Source: Bdellovibrionales bacterium CG12_big_fil_rev_8_21_14_0_65_38_15 (GTDB lineage: Bacteria > Bdellovibrionota > Bacteriovoracia > Bacteriovoracales > Bacteriovoracaceae). Taken from it: a DNA stretch of 62,679 nucleotides. The notes under the pieces were generated by a model. It saw nothing but the letters and a program-made list of their open reading frames with translations. It made no database searches and was not told where the DNA came from. Of this stretch, positions 50,653 to 62,656 are shown piece after piece; position 1 is the first letter of the stretch, and the number at the start of each line of letters is the position of its first letter. The DNA lies in NCBI GenBank assembly GCA_002787775.1, contig PCUW01000028.1, positions 1 to 62,679 on the forward strand, in the 5' to 3' direction. A program made the position numbers and the translations under genes.

Positions 50653-52536
50653 TTAAACCATTTCAAAAAACTGTTTTTCAGAAATTATAGCTATGCCTAA
50701 ATCCGTGGCTTTTTTAAATTTACTAGAAGCTGAGTCACTCTCGTTTGTTAAGAGGTAATCTGTTGATTTGCCAACAGATCCACTCACAACTCCACCCAAC
50801 TCTCTGATCTTCGCTTCAATTACACTTCTTTTTTCAGACAAAGCACCGGTGATACATATCTTTTTTCCCTTTATAGGGTTTTCTTTAATAATGATTTCTT
50901 TAAAGTTAAATCCATTCTTTTCAAGCTTTTCAATGATTGGCATTTTCTCTTTCAAGGATTGCAAAAAGTCACTCGCCGACTTTTCAGCAAAACCATCAAT
51001 CTCAACAAGCTGTTCTAATGTAAGATGCTTGATTTTATCAAGTGAGTTATATCCAGAATGAACAACTTTTTCACATTTGTTATAGGCACCACCTGCCAGC
51101 CCAAGAGCAGACAGAAAGTTTATTAGGTCTACTGATCTTGATTTATCGATTTCTGCCATTATTTTTTGTGCTAATTTTTCCTTAGTTTTATCTAAGGTCA
51201 AAAGTTGTTCCTCTTTGATTTGATACAGATCTGGAATTTCTTTTACCAGACCCTTTTTCATCATTTCTTCGAGTCTTTTAGTGCTTAAATTATCAATTCC
51301 AATTTTTACAATAAAGTGAAGAATGTTCTCCAAGACTTTAACCGGGCATTTTTTATTATCGCAGTGGAGCCTAATCGACTCAACTCTTGTTGGTTCGTCG
51401 CACGAAGGACATTTCTTTGGATATGAAAACTCCCCTTTAGATGATTTTACAACACTTAGAAACTTGGGAATAACTTCGCCGCTTCTGACGACTTCAATCT
51501 CATCGTCTTTTTTTAAATTATACTGATCAACGACACCAAAATTGTGAAGCGTTACACGTCTTATCTCTGCGCCTGATAACTCTACCGGCTTAACATGTGC
51601 AACAGGTGTGAGAATTCCATTTCGACTTACTCCCCACTCTATTTCACTTATAGTCGTAACTTTTGAGTCACCTCTATACTTAAACGCCATCTTAAATCTA
51701 GGATGATGAGCGGTACTTCCTAACTGATCATGTAGGCCTATTTCGTTTAAGGTAAAAACAAGACCATCAATTTGATAATCACCTTCGCTCATGAATATAC
51801 GTGCGTCTTCGATTGTTGCTTCAATTGATTTTTTGTTTTTATGAAGCTGGAAGTCTGGAATTGAAAAGGAGAATGATTTTAAATGTAAAAACTTATCATG
51901 CTCATCTTTTAGCTTCAAATCATCTGCTATTAATTCAAAGGCCTGAAAGCTTAAGTGTCTTGAAAGTTCGACATGATCTTTTCTGCCTAATAAGCCGGCT
52001 ACAATATTTCTTTGTGAAGTAGGTTTTTCTAATCCTAATTTTTCCATTTCTTTAGATATCGTATAGAAGCTTTCCTCGCTGCAATAGATCTCACCCCGAA
52101 TCTCACATTGATTGATTTTTTTACCGAGTGAACTTTTGATATCTTTGATCCAATTAGCCTTTATTGTTATATCTTCGCCAAAGCTTCCATCGCCTCTTGT
52201 TTTTGCTAAAGAGAGATTTCCATCTTTGTATATTAGCGAACAACTAACCCCATCTATTTTATATGTCGAAATGACTTCACGGCCCTCTATCCAACTCATA
52301 AGCTCATCGATATCGTAAACCTTATTCAAGGACAGCATTTTTTGATCGTGAGCAATCTTACTTGATCCAGAGGGAGCAGAACCAACAAGTGTTAAAACTT
52401 TATTTGTTGGATCTAGTTTTTTGAGTTTATCTTCGAGTTTGTCATACTCTACATCTGATATTTCGGCATTACCTTGATAATACTGAGACTTATGGTAGAG
52501 GATCTGCTCTTCTAACTTTGCTATTTCTTTGTTCAT
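50653..52536 (-). CDS. ligA: NAD-dependent DNA ligase LigA
   Basis: Seals nicks in DNA using NAD. The 627-residue protein has an N-terminal NAD-binding Ia region (1-60), the adenylation Lys93 in YKIDG, the four-cysteine zinc finger (CPSCDEP...CDNKKCPVK), the helix-hairpin-helix region and a C-terminal BRCT domain (about 553-627, KKICITGALSEKRS). It is about 45 residues shorter than E. coli LigA (671 aa). The ATG overlaps the stop of the upstream barrel protein (TAATG). Confidence 0.95.
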   Translation of the reverse strand: MNKEIAKLEEQILYHKSQYYQGNAEISDVEYDKLEDKLKKLDPTNKVLTLVGSAPSGSSKIAHDQKMLSLNKVYDIDELMSWIEGREVISTYKIDGVSCSLIYKDGNLSLAKTRGDGSFGEDITIKANWIKDIKSSLGKKINQCEIRGEIYCSEESFYTISKEMEKLGLEKPTSQRNIVAGLLGRKDHVELSRHLSFQAFELIADDLKLKDEHDKFLHLKSFSFSIPDFQLHKNKKSIEATIEDARIFMSEGDYQIDGLVFTLNEIGLHDQLGSTAHHPRFKMAFKYRGDSKVTTISEIEWGVSRNGILTPVAHVKPVELSGAEIRRVTLHNFGVVDQYNLKKDDEIEVVRSGEVIPKFLSVVKSSKGEFSYPKKCPSCDEPTRVESIRLHCDNKKCPVKVLENILHFIVKIGIDNLSTKRLEEMMKKGLVKEIPDLYQIKEEQLLTLDKTKEKLAQKIMAEIDKSRSVDLINFLSALGLAGGAYNKCEKVVHSGYNSLDKIKHLTLEQLVEIDGFAEKSASDFLQSLKEKMPIIEKLEKNGFNFKEIIIKENPIKGKKICITGALSEKRSVIEAKIRELGGVVSGSVGKSTDYLLTNESDSASSKFKKATDLGIAIISEKQFFEMV

Positions 52537-54002
52537 TAGAATGTATAGCTTGTGCCGATTTTTAAGCCAGTATCTTTCGTTGTAACAGATCTATTCGGAG
52601 ATAAAAACTTTGCTTCTCCGGAAAGTATTTGGAATCCACCGACGATGCCAATGCTTGGGCTATATTGATACGTCGCCCCTGCTTCAAGTTTAAAGTGTGA
52701 CGTCGAATCTGCCTCACCAGTTAATACGGTTTGCTCTTGATCAAATGTTGGGTTGAACAAGAAGCCAAGTTCAAGATATCCGCGAACATCTTTTACAATT
52801 GGCAAAGATCCTTTAACTCCTGCAGTAATTCCACTGAAACTAAAGTCTGTGAAACCATCAGTTAAGTTTGTATCTAATCCATAGGTGACTTTTGAATATC
52901 CCAAATAACCGTCAACCTGTGGCCCATAGAAGAAACCTAGAGGTAGGTACTTATATCCAACTAAGACAGCGACATCAGTAAAGTTTAGCGACTGATCATT
53001 GTTATTTAATCCACCTGTACTTGAATCATATGAACCAGTTTTTTTTCTAATATCTAATGAAGTCCAAAAGTTTCTAGTTGCCCAAAGTTCAACATGTAAA
53101 TCAATACCAAAGTTAAAGCCATCAACTTTTTTTGTTGTTCCATTATTTACACTTACTGATCCATTTCCGATATTAGCACCAATCGACATTAGTCCCAGTT
53201 TACCAAAAGAGAAGTCTTCGTTGTTAAAATTTTCATCTGCTTTGGTTATAATTTCTTTTGATTTCTTTTGAATAATAACCCAATCCTCTACTCTCATTTT
53301 TTTGGGAGTATCATACTGAACAACAGAGCCCTGTGACTGAGCATCGGCCACGAACGTAATTCTACCCGTGCCAATTTTTTCAGTATCCCAATCAACTATT
53401 TCTTTTAACAGCGGATGTCTTTTTTTGTTAATGGCACGAATGATAAGAATTTCATCGCCTTCTCGTATGCCATAACCTTTACCCGAATCGATAGTAAACT
53501 GATTTCCAAGAACACCTATGATTCTTGAATCATACGGAATATTTTTTTCATAAATATCTAGCCAGTTTTTTATTGTCTGAGCGATAACAGTTATTTCATC
53601 TGTATCTAGTCTTGTTGATTCGGAAAGATAAACGTCTTCTCCATTCTCACCCAAAATTTTAATTTCAACAGTTGCACCGTTTACAGCTTTATCAATTTTA
53701 ATTTTAATAAGTGATCCCGCCTGAGTTTTAGCGGCTAAAACTTTTAAAACATCAGGGTTTTGTAGATGCTCATCAAGATTTCTTTTATAACTTCCTAGAA
53801 CATTTAAAATTTCTGAATTAGGCCTGTAGTAACACCATTCACTTTCTCTTAAGTAAATTTCAACTTCTTGGAAGACTTTAAATCCGATGGCGCCATCGAC
53901 ATGATCTTTTACTGGTAAAAGCATGCATCTTCTTTGGCTGAGGCTGGCTTCGGCCACATTTAGGAATAGAAAGCTAAGGAACACGATAAAATATGTTTTC
54001 AT
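52536..54002 (-). CDS. Exported protein with FlgT-like domain and C-terminal beta-barrel
   Basis: A 488-residue exported protein with signal peptide YFIVFLSFLFLNVAEA. Residues about 30-150 hold two cysteines and strand-helix units. Residues about 165-255 have the pattern seen in FlgT-like or similar secreted modules: IGVLGNQFTIDSGKGYGIRE, then GTGRITFVADAQSQGSVVQY. The C-terminal half (about 270-488) alternates amphipathic strands and ends GTSYTF with a terminal Phe, so a small outer-membrane barrel is likely. Family unknown to me; the plan resembles the 12460-13437 protein. ligA and radA follow in the same operon. Confidence 0.68.
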   Translation of the reverse strand: MKTYFIVFLSFLFLNVAEASLSQRRCMLLPVKDHVDGAIGFKVFQEVEIYLRESEWCYYRPNSEILNVLGSYKRNLDEHLQNPDVLKVLAAKTQAGSLIKIKIDKAVNGATVEIKILGENGEDVYLSESTRLDTDEITVIAQTIKNWLDIYEKNIPYDSRIIGVLGNQFTIDSGKGYGIREGDEILIIRAINKKRHPLLKEIVDWDTEKIGTGRITFVADAQSQGSVVQYDTPKKMRVEDWVIIQKKSKEIITKADENFNNEDFSFGKLGLMSIGANIGNGSVSVNNGTTKKVDGFNFGIDLHVELWATRNFWTSLDIRKKTGSYDSSTGGLNNNDQSLNFTDVAVLVGYKYLPLGFFYGPQVDGYLGYSKVTYGLDTNLTDGFTDFSFSGITAGVKGSLPIVKDVRGYLELGFLFNPTFDQEQTVLTGEADSTSHFKLEAGATYQYSPSIGIVGGFQILSGEAKFLSPNRSVTTKDTGLKIGTSYTF

Positions 54003-54102
54003 TCTTCTATATTAATAGCTAGTTGTTCAAAAATACACATATTAACGCATCACAAACATTGTTTTTCTTTTGCTGTTGTTCTCCATCGTTTATCCTTATC
54101 AC

Positions 54103-55278
54103 ATGCGCCGCGTGAACCTTGATCAATTTAAAAATAAAAAAATAGCACTCGTGTTATCTGGGGGTGTCGTTAAGGCATCCGCTTGGCATCTGGGTGTTGG
54201 ATTGGCCTTAGAAGAACTTGGTTTTTCCTTGGCAAATAATAATTCCGAACCAAGTTCGCTTGATATTAAAAACTATGTTGGCTCCAGCGCTGGAGCATTA
54301 ATTAGTTTATATTTTGCTAGTGGCTATTCACCTATGGATGTTATCGAAGCACAAGTCGATGGCAAGTCCGCAAGAATCAAACCCATCACGTATAAAGACA
54401 TGCTCAGCCTAAAAGCTTCTGTAAAACGACCGCCCAAAAGTGAGTTTTATGATGCACTTGAAGGCTTTCCAACTGTTTTAAAAAAAATATTAAATCCTTT
54501 TGCGACTTTACCTGGTTTTTTTACAACTGCTGGACTTAAACGTTACCTGGATGAAAATGTTATTTCTCATGATGATTTTGCCAACCTAAAGACTGATCTT
54601 TTTGTTGTAGCAACTCAACTTGATCATTCAAGAAAAGTTATTTTTAGCAAATATAATTATCCCAACCCTCATCACGATTCAACAGCCTGCTATTATACTG
54701 GCATCCCTGTTTCTGAATCTGTTGCGGCATCAATGAGTGTTCCACCTTTTTATAGCCCTTATCCGATTTTTAATCCGCAAACCAATTTCACAGATTATTA
54801 TATCGACGGTGAAATTCGTGAAACTTTATCTACCCACGTTGCCATTGATCACGGCTGTGAGTTCATAATCAGTTCTTGGACTCATACACCATATCACTAT
54901 ATGGACGAAGTAGGCTCGCTCGTTAACTATGGCCTACCTGCTATCTGTACACAGGCGATTTATCTTATGATTCAAAAAAAGATTGTTGCCAACAGAGCTA
55001 TGCGAGCACAATCTGAAGATATTATTGATACCGTTTCTGAATATATGAAGAGCAATAAGTTTGATGAAAAACATCGAAGGAAAATCACCTCTATTCTTGA
55101 GCGCAAACTGCATTTCAATCCAAATATCCAAATGATCGATATTTATCCGAAACATAGTAACTATAGAACATTTTTTAAAAATTCTTTTTCACTAAATCCT
55201 GATAAGTTATCAGAGGTTGTATCATCGGGTTATAAGCGCACGATGGAAGTTTTCAGAAATCACGAATGGGAAAGTTAG
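54103..55278 (+). CDS. Patatin-like phospholipase
   Basis: A 391-residue serine lipase of the patatin family that cleaves acyl chains from membrane phospholipids. The oxyanion loop GGVVKAS, nucleophile motif GSSAG and catalytic Asp in YIDGEIR (family DGG/DGA) are all present. I start at the ATG at 54103; the TTG at 54070 gives an unusual hydrophobic extension. No ribosome site precedes the ATG, and a TATCCT (54091-54096) lies exactly where a leaderless start would be predicted. There is no signal peptide. It overlaps the MltD-like gene by 13 bases. Confidence 0.87.
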   Translation: MRRVNLDQFKNKKIALVLSGGVVKASAWHLGVGLALEELGFSLANNNSEPSSLDIKNYVGSSAGALISLYFASGYSPMDVIEAQVDGKSARIKPITYKDMLSLKASVKRPPKSEFYDALEGFPTVLKKILNPFATLPGFFTTAGLKRYLDENVISHDDFANLKTDLFVVATQLDHSRKVIFSKYNYPNPHHDSTACYYTGIPVSESVAASMSVPPFYSPYPIFNPQTNFTDYYIDGEIRETLSTHVAIDHGCEFIISSWTHTPYHYMDEVGSLVNYGLPAICTQAIYLMIQKKIVANRAMRAQSEDIIDTVSEYMKSNKFDEKHRRKITSILERKLHFNPNIQMIDIYPKHSNYRTFFKNSFSLNPDKLSEVVSSGYKRTMEVFRNHEWES

Positions 55279-56627
55279 TCGTAATTCTTTTGCTACCTTT
55301 TAGTGTCTTTGCTCTTTCTGTTGAAAATACATTGCAAAGCGATTCTCTTCTTAAGCAAGAGGTTTTGGCGGATAGCACAACCTTTGAACCTAAATCTGTT
55401 CCTTTTCAAGATTCCGATATCGAAAAACTTTTAATTGATCCTGACAATCTTGTTTCTGATGATTTTGCCATTCCTGAGTACTTTAAAGATGCTACGACTT
55501 TTTGGTTTGATATCTACACTCAACACCCAAGCAGCCATTCCGTGCTTCATGATAAAGATAATTTGGCACTTGTTTACGATGTGCTTGATTTTAGTTCTGT
55601 TCATAGTAGCGAGCTAAATCAATTCACCAAGTCCGCGCTTCAAGTAAAGTATGTCGAGAAAATTGTTTCACGCTACAAAACAGCTTTTAATCAACTATCA
55701 CTAGGTAAACCTGCTGGCGAAATTGGAGCGAAAATTATTGAAGCTCTTGAGCGAGCAAAAATTAAACTTCCTTCCAAAAAAAGGCGTAAAAATTTTTATA
55801 ATGAGCTTTCAACAGCTCTAAGGGCCCAGACAGGGCAAAAGGATAATATTCAAGCAGGAATTAATTCTTTTGCTGTATATGAAAAAACTATTAAAACCTA
55901 CTTTGATGCCTTTGATGTTCCATGGGAACTCAAGGCTATCCCTTTTCTTGAGTCATCTTTTAATGTTCGCGCCAGATCAAAAGTAGGCGCCAGTGGTGTT
56001 TGGCAATTTATGCGTTGGATTGGTGGACACTTCATGCCACTTAGCAGGCGCCAAGATGGTCGGCTTCAGCCACTTATGGCAACAGCATCTGCTCTTCATT
56101 TGCTTAAACAAAATTTAAAAATATTGGGACGTTGGGACTTAGCTATCGCTGCCTATAACTCTGGCACCAAGCATTTATTAAAAGGTAAACGTCAGCTTGT
56201 TGCCAACAAAAAAGAGTATTCACTCGCTAATATTCTTGAGAATTATGAGCACGAGCACCTTGGCTTTGCTTCTAAAAACTTTTTTGCTGAGTTTTTAGCA
56301 CTGACTCGTGCCCTCGCTTATAAAGACAAAATTTTCACTAAGCCTAAGACTAATGATCAAATTATCTACGCCTATGTTTCACTTTGCTCCATTAAGCCCA
56401 ATTGGTTTTTTAAATTAATGAAAAAGTTTGATGATAATATTATTGAAGAGAATAGACATTTTGAACGTAAATACTTTAATCATAGTTTCCCAAGGGGCAC
56501 AATTCTCTTCACCTCATCGGATCTGACTCCTAGTCGATATGTTAAAATTGAGCCATCGATGATGACGAAGAGATTTCCAAAGAACTGGGAAGTCTTCACT
56601 AAGGGCTATAAGTGTTCAACCAAATAG
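55266..56627 (+). CDS. MltD-like membrane-bound lytic transglycosylase
   Basis: A 453-residue exported murein hydrolase. The N-terminus (VVILLLPFSVFALS) is a signal peptide, without a clear lipobox cysteine. The SLT domain (about 210-330) has IPFLESSFNVRARSKVGASG with the catalytic Glu, VWQFM, QPLMATASALHLL and LAIAAYNSG. Unlike E. coli MltD it has no C-terminal LysM repeats. Its coding frame overlaps the patatin-like phospholipase by 13 bases, so a membrane lipid-cutting enzyme and a wall-cutting enzyme are translated together. Confidence 0.88.
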   Translation: MGKLVVILLLPFSVFALSVENTLQSDSLLKQEVLADSTTFEPKSVPFQDSDIEKLLIDPDNLVSDDFAIPEYFKDATTFWFDIYTQHPSSHSVLHDKDNLALVYDVLDFSSVHSSELNQFTKSALQVKYVEKIVSRYKTAFNQLSLGKPAGEIGAKIIEALERAKIKLPSKKRRKNFYNELSTALRAQTGQKDNIQAGINSFAVYEKTIKTYFDAFDVPWELKAIPFLESSFNVRARSKVGASGVWQFMRWIGGHFMPLSRRQDGRLQPLMATASALHLLKQNLKILGRWDLAIAAYNSGTKHLLKGKRQLVANKKEYSLANILENYEHEHLGFASKNFFAEFLALTRALAYKDKIFTKPKTNDQIIYAYVSLCSIKPNWFFKLMKKFDDNIIEENRHFERKYFNHSFPRGTILFTSSDLTPSRYVKIEPSMMTKRFPKNWEVFTKGYKCSTK

Positions 56628-58285
56628 GTAGTTGGAGCACAGACCGAATTTAAAATATCAATTGTATCGTCCGTATATTTTATTTTGATATTTATTCGTC
56701 CCAACATATCGCCCAAAATAAATGCATTAGTTGTAAACTCCGTGGCATCAACTGATACTGTTCCGTCTTTATTGAGATATGATGCATCTAGAAGAAGTGG
56801 TCCCTTTTGTCCCTCGCCTCTCATATCAATTTCAAAAAGCTCTTTATCTTTTGGAAGATTGATTTGAACTAAACAGTCTTGCTCAAGTCGATCTAGGTTG
56901 TGAAAAGCCAGAACTTCATTCAGATAGCCTTGTCCTGGTATAACAATTTTTTCCTGTTGATCATGACCGACAAAGAAAGTCGTTCCCAGGTGATCGATTT
57001 CTGTATAACGCCTAGACCCTAATACACCTTCGATAAAATCTAATGAATAGAAGTTTAATGTATCTTGAATGGCGGTATTTTTTTGCCCAAATGGTCTTAT
57101 GTTTTTACCTGAAAGAGTTAGCTCTCTTGGAAGTAAAGATAGAGACTCCATCTCGTATAAACCAAAACTATGAACAGATGATTCTGTAATAACCGGAAGA
57201 TCGTAAAGAACTTGATCTGCAGCGACGATTGAAATTCTTTGAGATATATTTCTTGAACTCGTCAGGTATCTTATCGTTACATTTCCAGTTTCAACGCCAA
57301 CAAATAAGACGAAACGTGCGCTGTCATCAGCTTCAGACATCTTAAACTCAGAATTTAAGTAGATTTTTTTATAGTATTTTTTATCAATTTCAACATCGAT
57401 AATATTTTGATCCAGATCGACCATAATAAATCCGCCAGGCACATTGATGTCCTGGGTTCTTAAAAGGTCTTCCATGCTAGTTATTGATATCATTGGAATA
57501 AGGGATCCAAACGATCCAACTTCTAGTGGCAGATCTACTCTTGTTGGCACATAGTCTTTTGCTTGGAATATTCCCGCCATGGCCTGACGTTGTCTTGCCA
57601 ATATATACTCAAAGGTGAATCGGCCATTATTAGAGTTTTCACTTTGTTCATCAGCAAAGTTTATAAACTCTACATTTTCTAAGTTTGACTCAGATTTATT
57701 TTTATTTATATCAACACCAACAACCATCACATCTAAACGCGCATAGTTTTGCTGATCTTCATTCGTGTTCTTTTTTACTTCTTTGGTTTTTGCCTGGGCC
57801 AATGCTCTAACCATTTCAATTTCAGATGGCTGCTTCGGTGATACTAAACCTGAGTTTGTTGCAACTGAAACGCCAGCACTTGCCTGCATGGTGTATGGAT
57901 TTTGAATTTCATCATTTTTATCTGTCGCCGCCTGACCTTGTGTTACATGATCACGCCATATTTCTTCTAATTGATTTTCTGTCGAATTTTTTGATTGAGG
58001 AATGACAGTTTTCGTTTCTGCCGTCTGAATAACGATTGGTGCCACTAATTGTTCATTAATTTTTCTAGGACCCTCGTTTCTTCTTGGCACTGTTGCTGGA
58101 ATGACTTTCTTAATTGGGCCTTGGTATTCATTCGCATTCTTGATTGATGCGATAATATGCCCAACGTCAGTGTAAGCCCCCGCATGTCTTTCAAATGGTT
58201 TTTCCATCATTGTCTGTTTTTGCATGACAAAAAATGAAACAAAGATTGTGATAGGAAATAGAACTAAGACACCAGATATTTTCAT
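56606..58285 (-). CDS. Membrane-anchored hypothetical protein, 559 aa
   Basis: Unrecognised family. The N-terminus (GVLVLFPITIFVSFFVMQ) is a membrane anchor or signal. A Pro/Gln/Lys-rich linker with many Thr/Asn (about 50-200) follows, as in envelope proteins that span the periplasm. The C-terminal half (about 250-559) is strand-rich, with PGGFIMVDLDQNIIDVEIDK, an LSLLPRELTLSGKNIRPFG stretch and two late cysteines (DCLVQI, SVCAPT). I see no catalytic motif. It overlaps the convergent MltD-like gene by 22 bases. A GAGG lies only one base from the ATG, so the start is not fully settled. Confidence 0.62.
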   Translation of the reverse strand: MKISGVLVLFPITIFVSFFVMQKQTMMEKPFERHAGAYTDVGHIIASIKNANEYQGPIKKVIPATVPRRNEGPRKINEQLVAPIVIQTAETKTVIPQSKNSTENQLEEIWRDHVTQGQAATDKNDEIQNPYTMQASAGVSVATNSGLVSPKQPSEIEMVRALAQAKTKEVKKNTNEDQQNYARLDVMVVGVDINKNKSESNLENVEFINFADEQSENSNNGRFTFEYILARQRQAMAGIFQAKDYVPTRVDLPLEVGSFGSLIPMISITSMEDLLRTQDINVPGGFIMVDLDQNIIDVEIDKKYYKKIYLNSEFKMSEADDSARFVLFVGVETGNVTIRYLTSSRNISQRISIVAADQVLYDLPVITESSVHSFGLYEMESLSLLPRELTLSGKNIRPFGQKNTAIQDTLNFYSLDFIEGVLGSRRYTEIDHLGTTFFVGHDQQEKIVIPGQGYLNEVLAFHNLDRLEQDCLVQINLPKDKELFEIDMRGEGQKGPLLLDASYLNKDGTVSVDATEFTTNAFILGDMLGRINIKIKYTDDTIDILNSVCAPTTYLVEHL

Positions 58286-58322
58286 ACCTCTATTGTGCCA
58301 TAGTCTTTCATTGATTCAAGGC

Positions 58323-58351
58323 AAAAAAAAGCCCCCAACACTGTGGAGGCT
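58323..58351 (-). terminator. Terminator of the atp operon
   Basis: On the minus strand, AGCCTCC (58351-58345), 8-base loop and GGGGGCT (58336-58330) form a 7-bp stem with one G-T pair, followed by a run of T. It lies about 25 bases after the atpC stop. Confidence 0.85.
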
Positions 58352-58375
58352 TTCTTGATTAATTTGATCTAGCAA

Positions 58376-58801
58376 TTACTTGCGATTCTTTTGCTCTTTA
58401 GCAAATTGAATACGAAGTTTTGCTCTTTCAGCTTTACGGTGAAACTTAAGATGATCTTCTTCATCTAAGGCTTCGTTCGCCAGCTTGTCTTCAGCAAATT
58501 TAAGCGCACGAGTTGCTCTGTCTAAATCAATTTCATGTTGTTCTTCAGAAGTATTAGAAAGAATTACAATTTTATCTTCTAAGACCTTACAAATTCCATG
58601 AGTCACAGTGAAGTGACGATCTGGATCGTCAGCTCCACCAAAAATAGACAACATGCCAGTTGAAAGCTGAGTTACAACGTGAGTGTGATCAGGCAAAACG
58701 TTAATTTGTCCGCGAGATGTTGGAATCAAAAGAGCCTGCGCAGGAATATTTCTTGCGACTGCTCTACTTGGTGTTAAAACATCTACAGTAAATTGTTTCA
58801 T
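58376..58801 (-). CDS. atpC: ATP synthase epsilon subunit
   Basis: A 141-residue F1 central-stalk protein that couples rotation and inhibits ATP hydrolysis. It has the beta-sandwich (FTVDVLTPSR ... GQINVLPDHTHVVTQLSTG) and a C-terminal two-helix part (EIDLDRATRALKFAEDKL) with a charged, Lys-rich end. AAGGAACCGAT precedes the ATG. It is the last gene of the operon. Confidence 0.94.
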   Translation of the reverse strand: MKQFTVDVLTPSRAVARNIPAQALLIPTSRGQINVLPDHTHVVTQLSTGMLSIFGGADDPDRHFTVTHGICKVLEDKIVILSNTSEEQHEIDLDRATRALKFAEDKLANEALDEEDHLKFHRKAERAKLRIQFAKEQKNRK

Positions 58802-58817
58802 ATCGGTTCCTTAATTA

Positions 58818-61116
<2,299 letters not shown>

Positions 61117-61134
61117 CTTTAAATCCTAGTGTTC

Positions 61135-62643
61135 TTAAGCTTTGAAATTATTAACAAATGACTTAATGGCATCAGCTAATTTCTTTTCATTGTCATCAGA
61201 AACAACATTGTCCTTAGCAAGAGTGTTGCGAAGGTCTGTGTGCTTAGACTTGATGAAAGTTAGAAGCTCATCTTCTGCTTTACGAATATGTTCAGTTGGA
61301 ATGCTATCAAGCATACCTTTTGTACCAGCGTAAATAGAGATAACTTGGTCAACAACGTCTACTGGCGCGTATTGTGGTTGCTTAAGAAGCTCAACCAAAC
61401 GCTCACCACGAGCAAGTTGTTTACGAGTAGCTTCATCAAGATCAGAAGCGAACTGAGAGAACGCTGCTAATTCACGAAACTGAGCTAGATCAAGACGAAG
61501 AGTACCAGCAACTTTTTTCATCATTTTCACTTGAGCTGCACCACCCACACGTGAAACTGAAAGACCAACGTTTACCGCTGGACGAATACCTGAGTTGAAA
61601 AGATCTGATTCAAGATAGATCTGACCATCTGTAATCGAAATAACGTTTGTAGGAATATAGGCAGATACGTCACCTTCTTGAGTTTCAATAACTGGAAGTG
61701 CTGTAAGTGAACCTGCACCCAAGTCATCTGAAAGTTTAGCGGCACGCTCTAGAAGACGGCTGTGTAAATAAAAGACGTCCCCAGGGAATGCTTCACGACC
61801 AGGTGGACGACGAAGAAGAAGTGACATCTGACGATAAGCTGTCGCTTGTTTTGTTAAGTCATCATAAACCACAAGAGCGTGACGAGCACTGTCTCTGTAG
61901 TATTCACCAATTGTTGCACCAGTGTATGGAGCAAGGAATTGAAGTGGAGCTGACTGAGAAGCTGTTGCAGAAACAACTACTGTGTAGTCCATTGCGCCGG
62001 CTTCTTTTAGTTTTTGAACAACTTGGCGAACAGTTGATTGCTTTTGACCAACGGCCACATAAATACAAACTACGTTCTTACCTTTTTGGTTGATAATGGT
62101 GTCGATAGCAACGGCTGTTTTACCAGTCTTTCTATCACCAATGATAAGTTCACGTTGACCACGTCCAATTGGAGTCATGGCATCGATTGCTTTAATACCT
62201 GTTTGCATTGGCTCGTGAACCGATTTACGGCCAAGAATACCAGGTGCTTTAACTTCTACTCGACGAGTTTCAGTTGATTTAATTTCGCCTAGACCATCGA
62301 TTGGCTCACCGATAGCGTTAACAACGCGACCAAGAAGTGCATCACCAACGTTAACTTCCACAATTTTTTCTGTGCGTTTAACTGTTGTACCTTCTTTAAT
62401 TTCTGGATCGTCACCAAGAACAGCAACACCAACGTTACTTGTTTCTAAGTTAAGAACCATACCTTTTGTACCAGTTGAAAATTCAACAAGTTCACCGGAC
62501 ATAACGTTCTTTAGTCCGAATACACGGGCAACACCGTCACCGATGGTTAGGACTGTTCCGACTTCATCAACTTGAAGACGTGCTTCAAAGTTAGCAATTC
62601 GGTCCTTGATAATACTGGTAATCTCTTCAGGGTTCATCGACAT
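61135..62643 (-). CDS. atpA: ATP synthase alpha subunit
   Basis: The regulatory nucleotide-binding F1 subunit, 502 residues. The P-loop [13 protein letters not shown] (Lys where E. coli has Gln) and the C-terminal signature [18 protein letters not shown] are clear, as is the N-terminal beta-barrel ([16 protein letters not shown]). GAGGTC lies six bases before the ATG. It is the first complete gene of the run atpA-atpG-atpD-atpC; the membrane F0 genes are not in this window. Confidence 0.97.
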   Translation of the reverse strand: MSMNPEEITSIIKDRIANFEARLQVDEVGTVLTIGDGVARVFGLKNVMSGELVEFSTGTKGMVLNLETSNVGVAVLGDDPEIKEGTTVKRTEKIVEVNVGDALLGRVVNAIGEPIDGLGEIKSTETRRVEVKAPGILGRKSVHEPMQTGIKAIDAMTPIGRGQRELIIGDRKTGKTAVAIDTIINQKGKNVVCIYVAVGQKQSTVRQVVQKLKEAGAMDYTVVVSATASQSAPLQFLAPYTGATIGEYYRDSARHALVVYDDLTKQATAYRQMSLLLRRPPGREAFPGDVFYLHSRLLERAAKLSDDLGAGSLTALPVIETQEGDVSAYIPTNVISITDGQIYLESDLFNSGIRPAVNVGLSVSRVGGAAQVKMMKKVAGTLRLDLAQFRELAAFSQFASDLDEATRKQLARGERLVELLKQPQYAPVDVVDQVISIYAGTKGMLDSIPTEHIRKAEDELLTFIKSKHTDLRNTLAKDNVVSDDNEKKLADAIKSFVNNFKA

Positions 62644-62656
62644 TATTGACCTCGAT

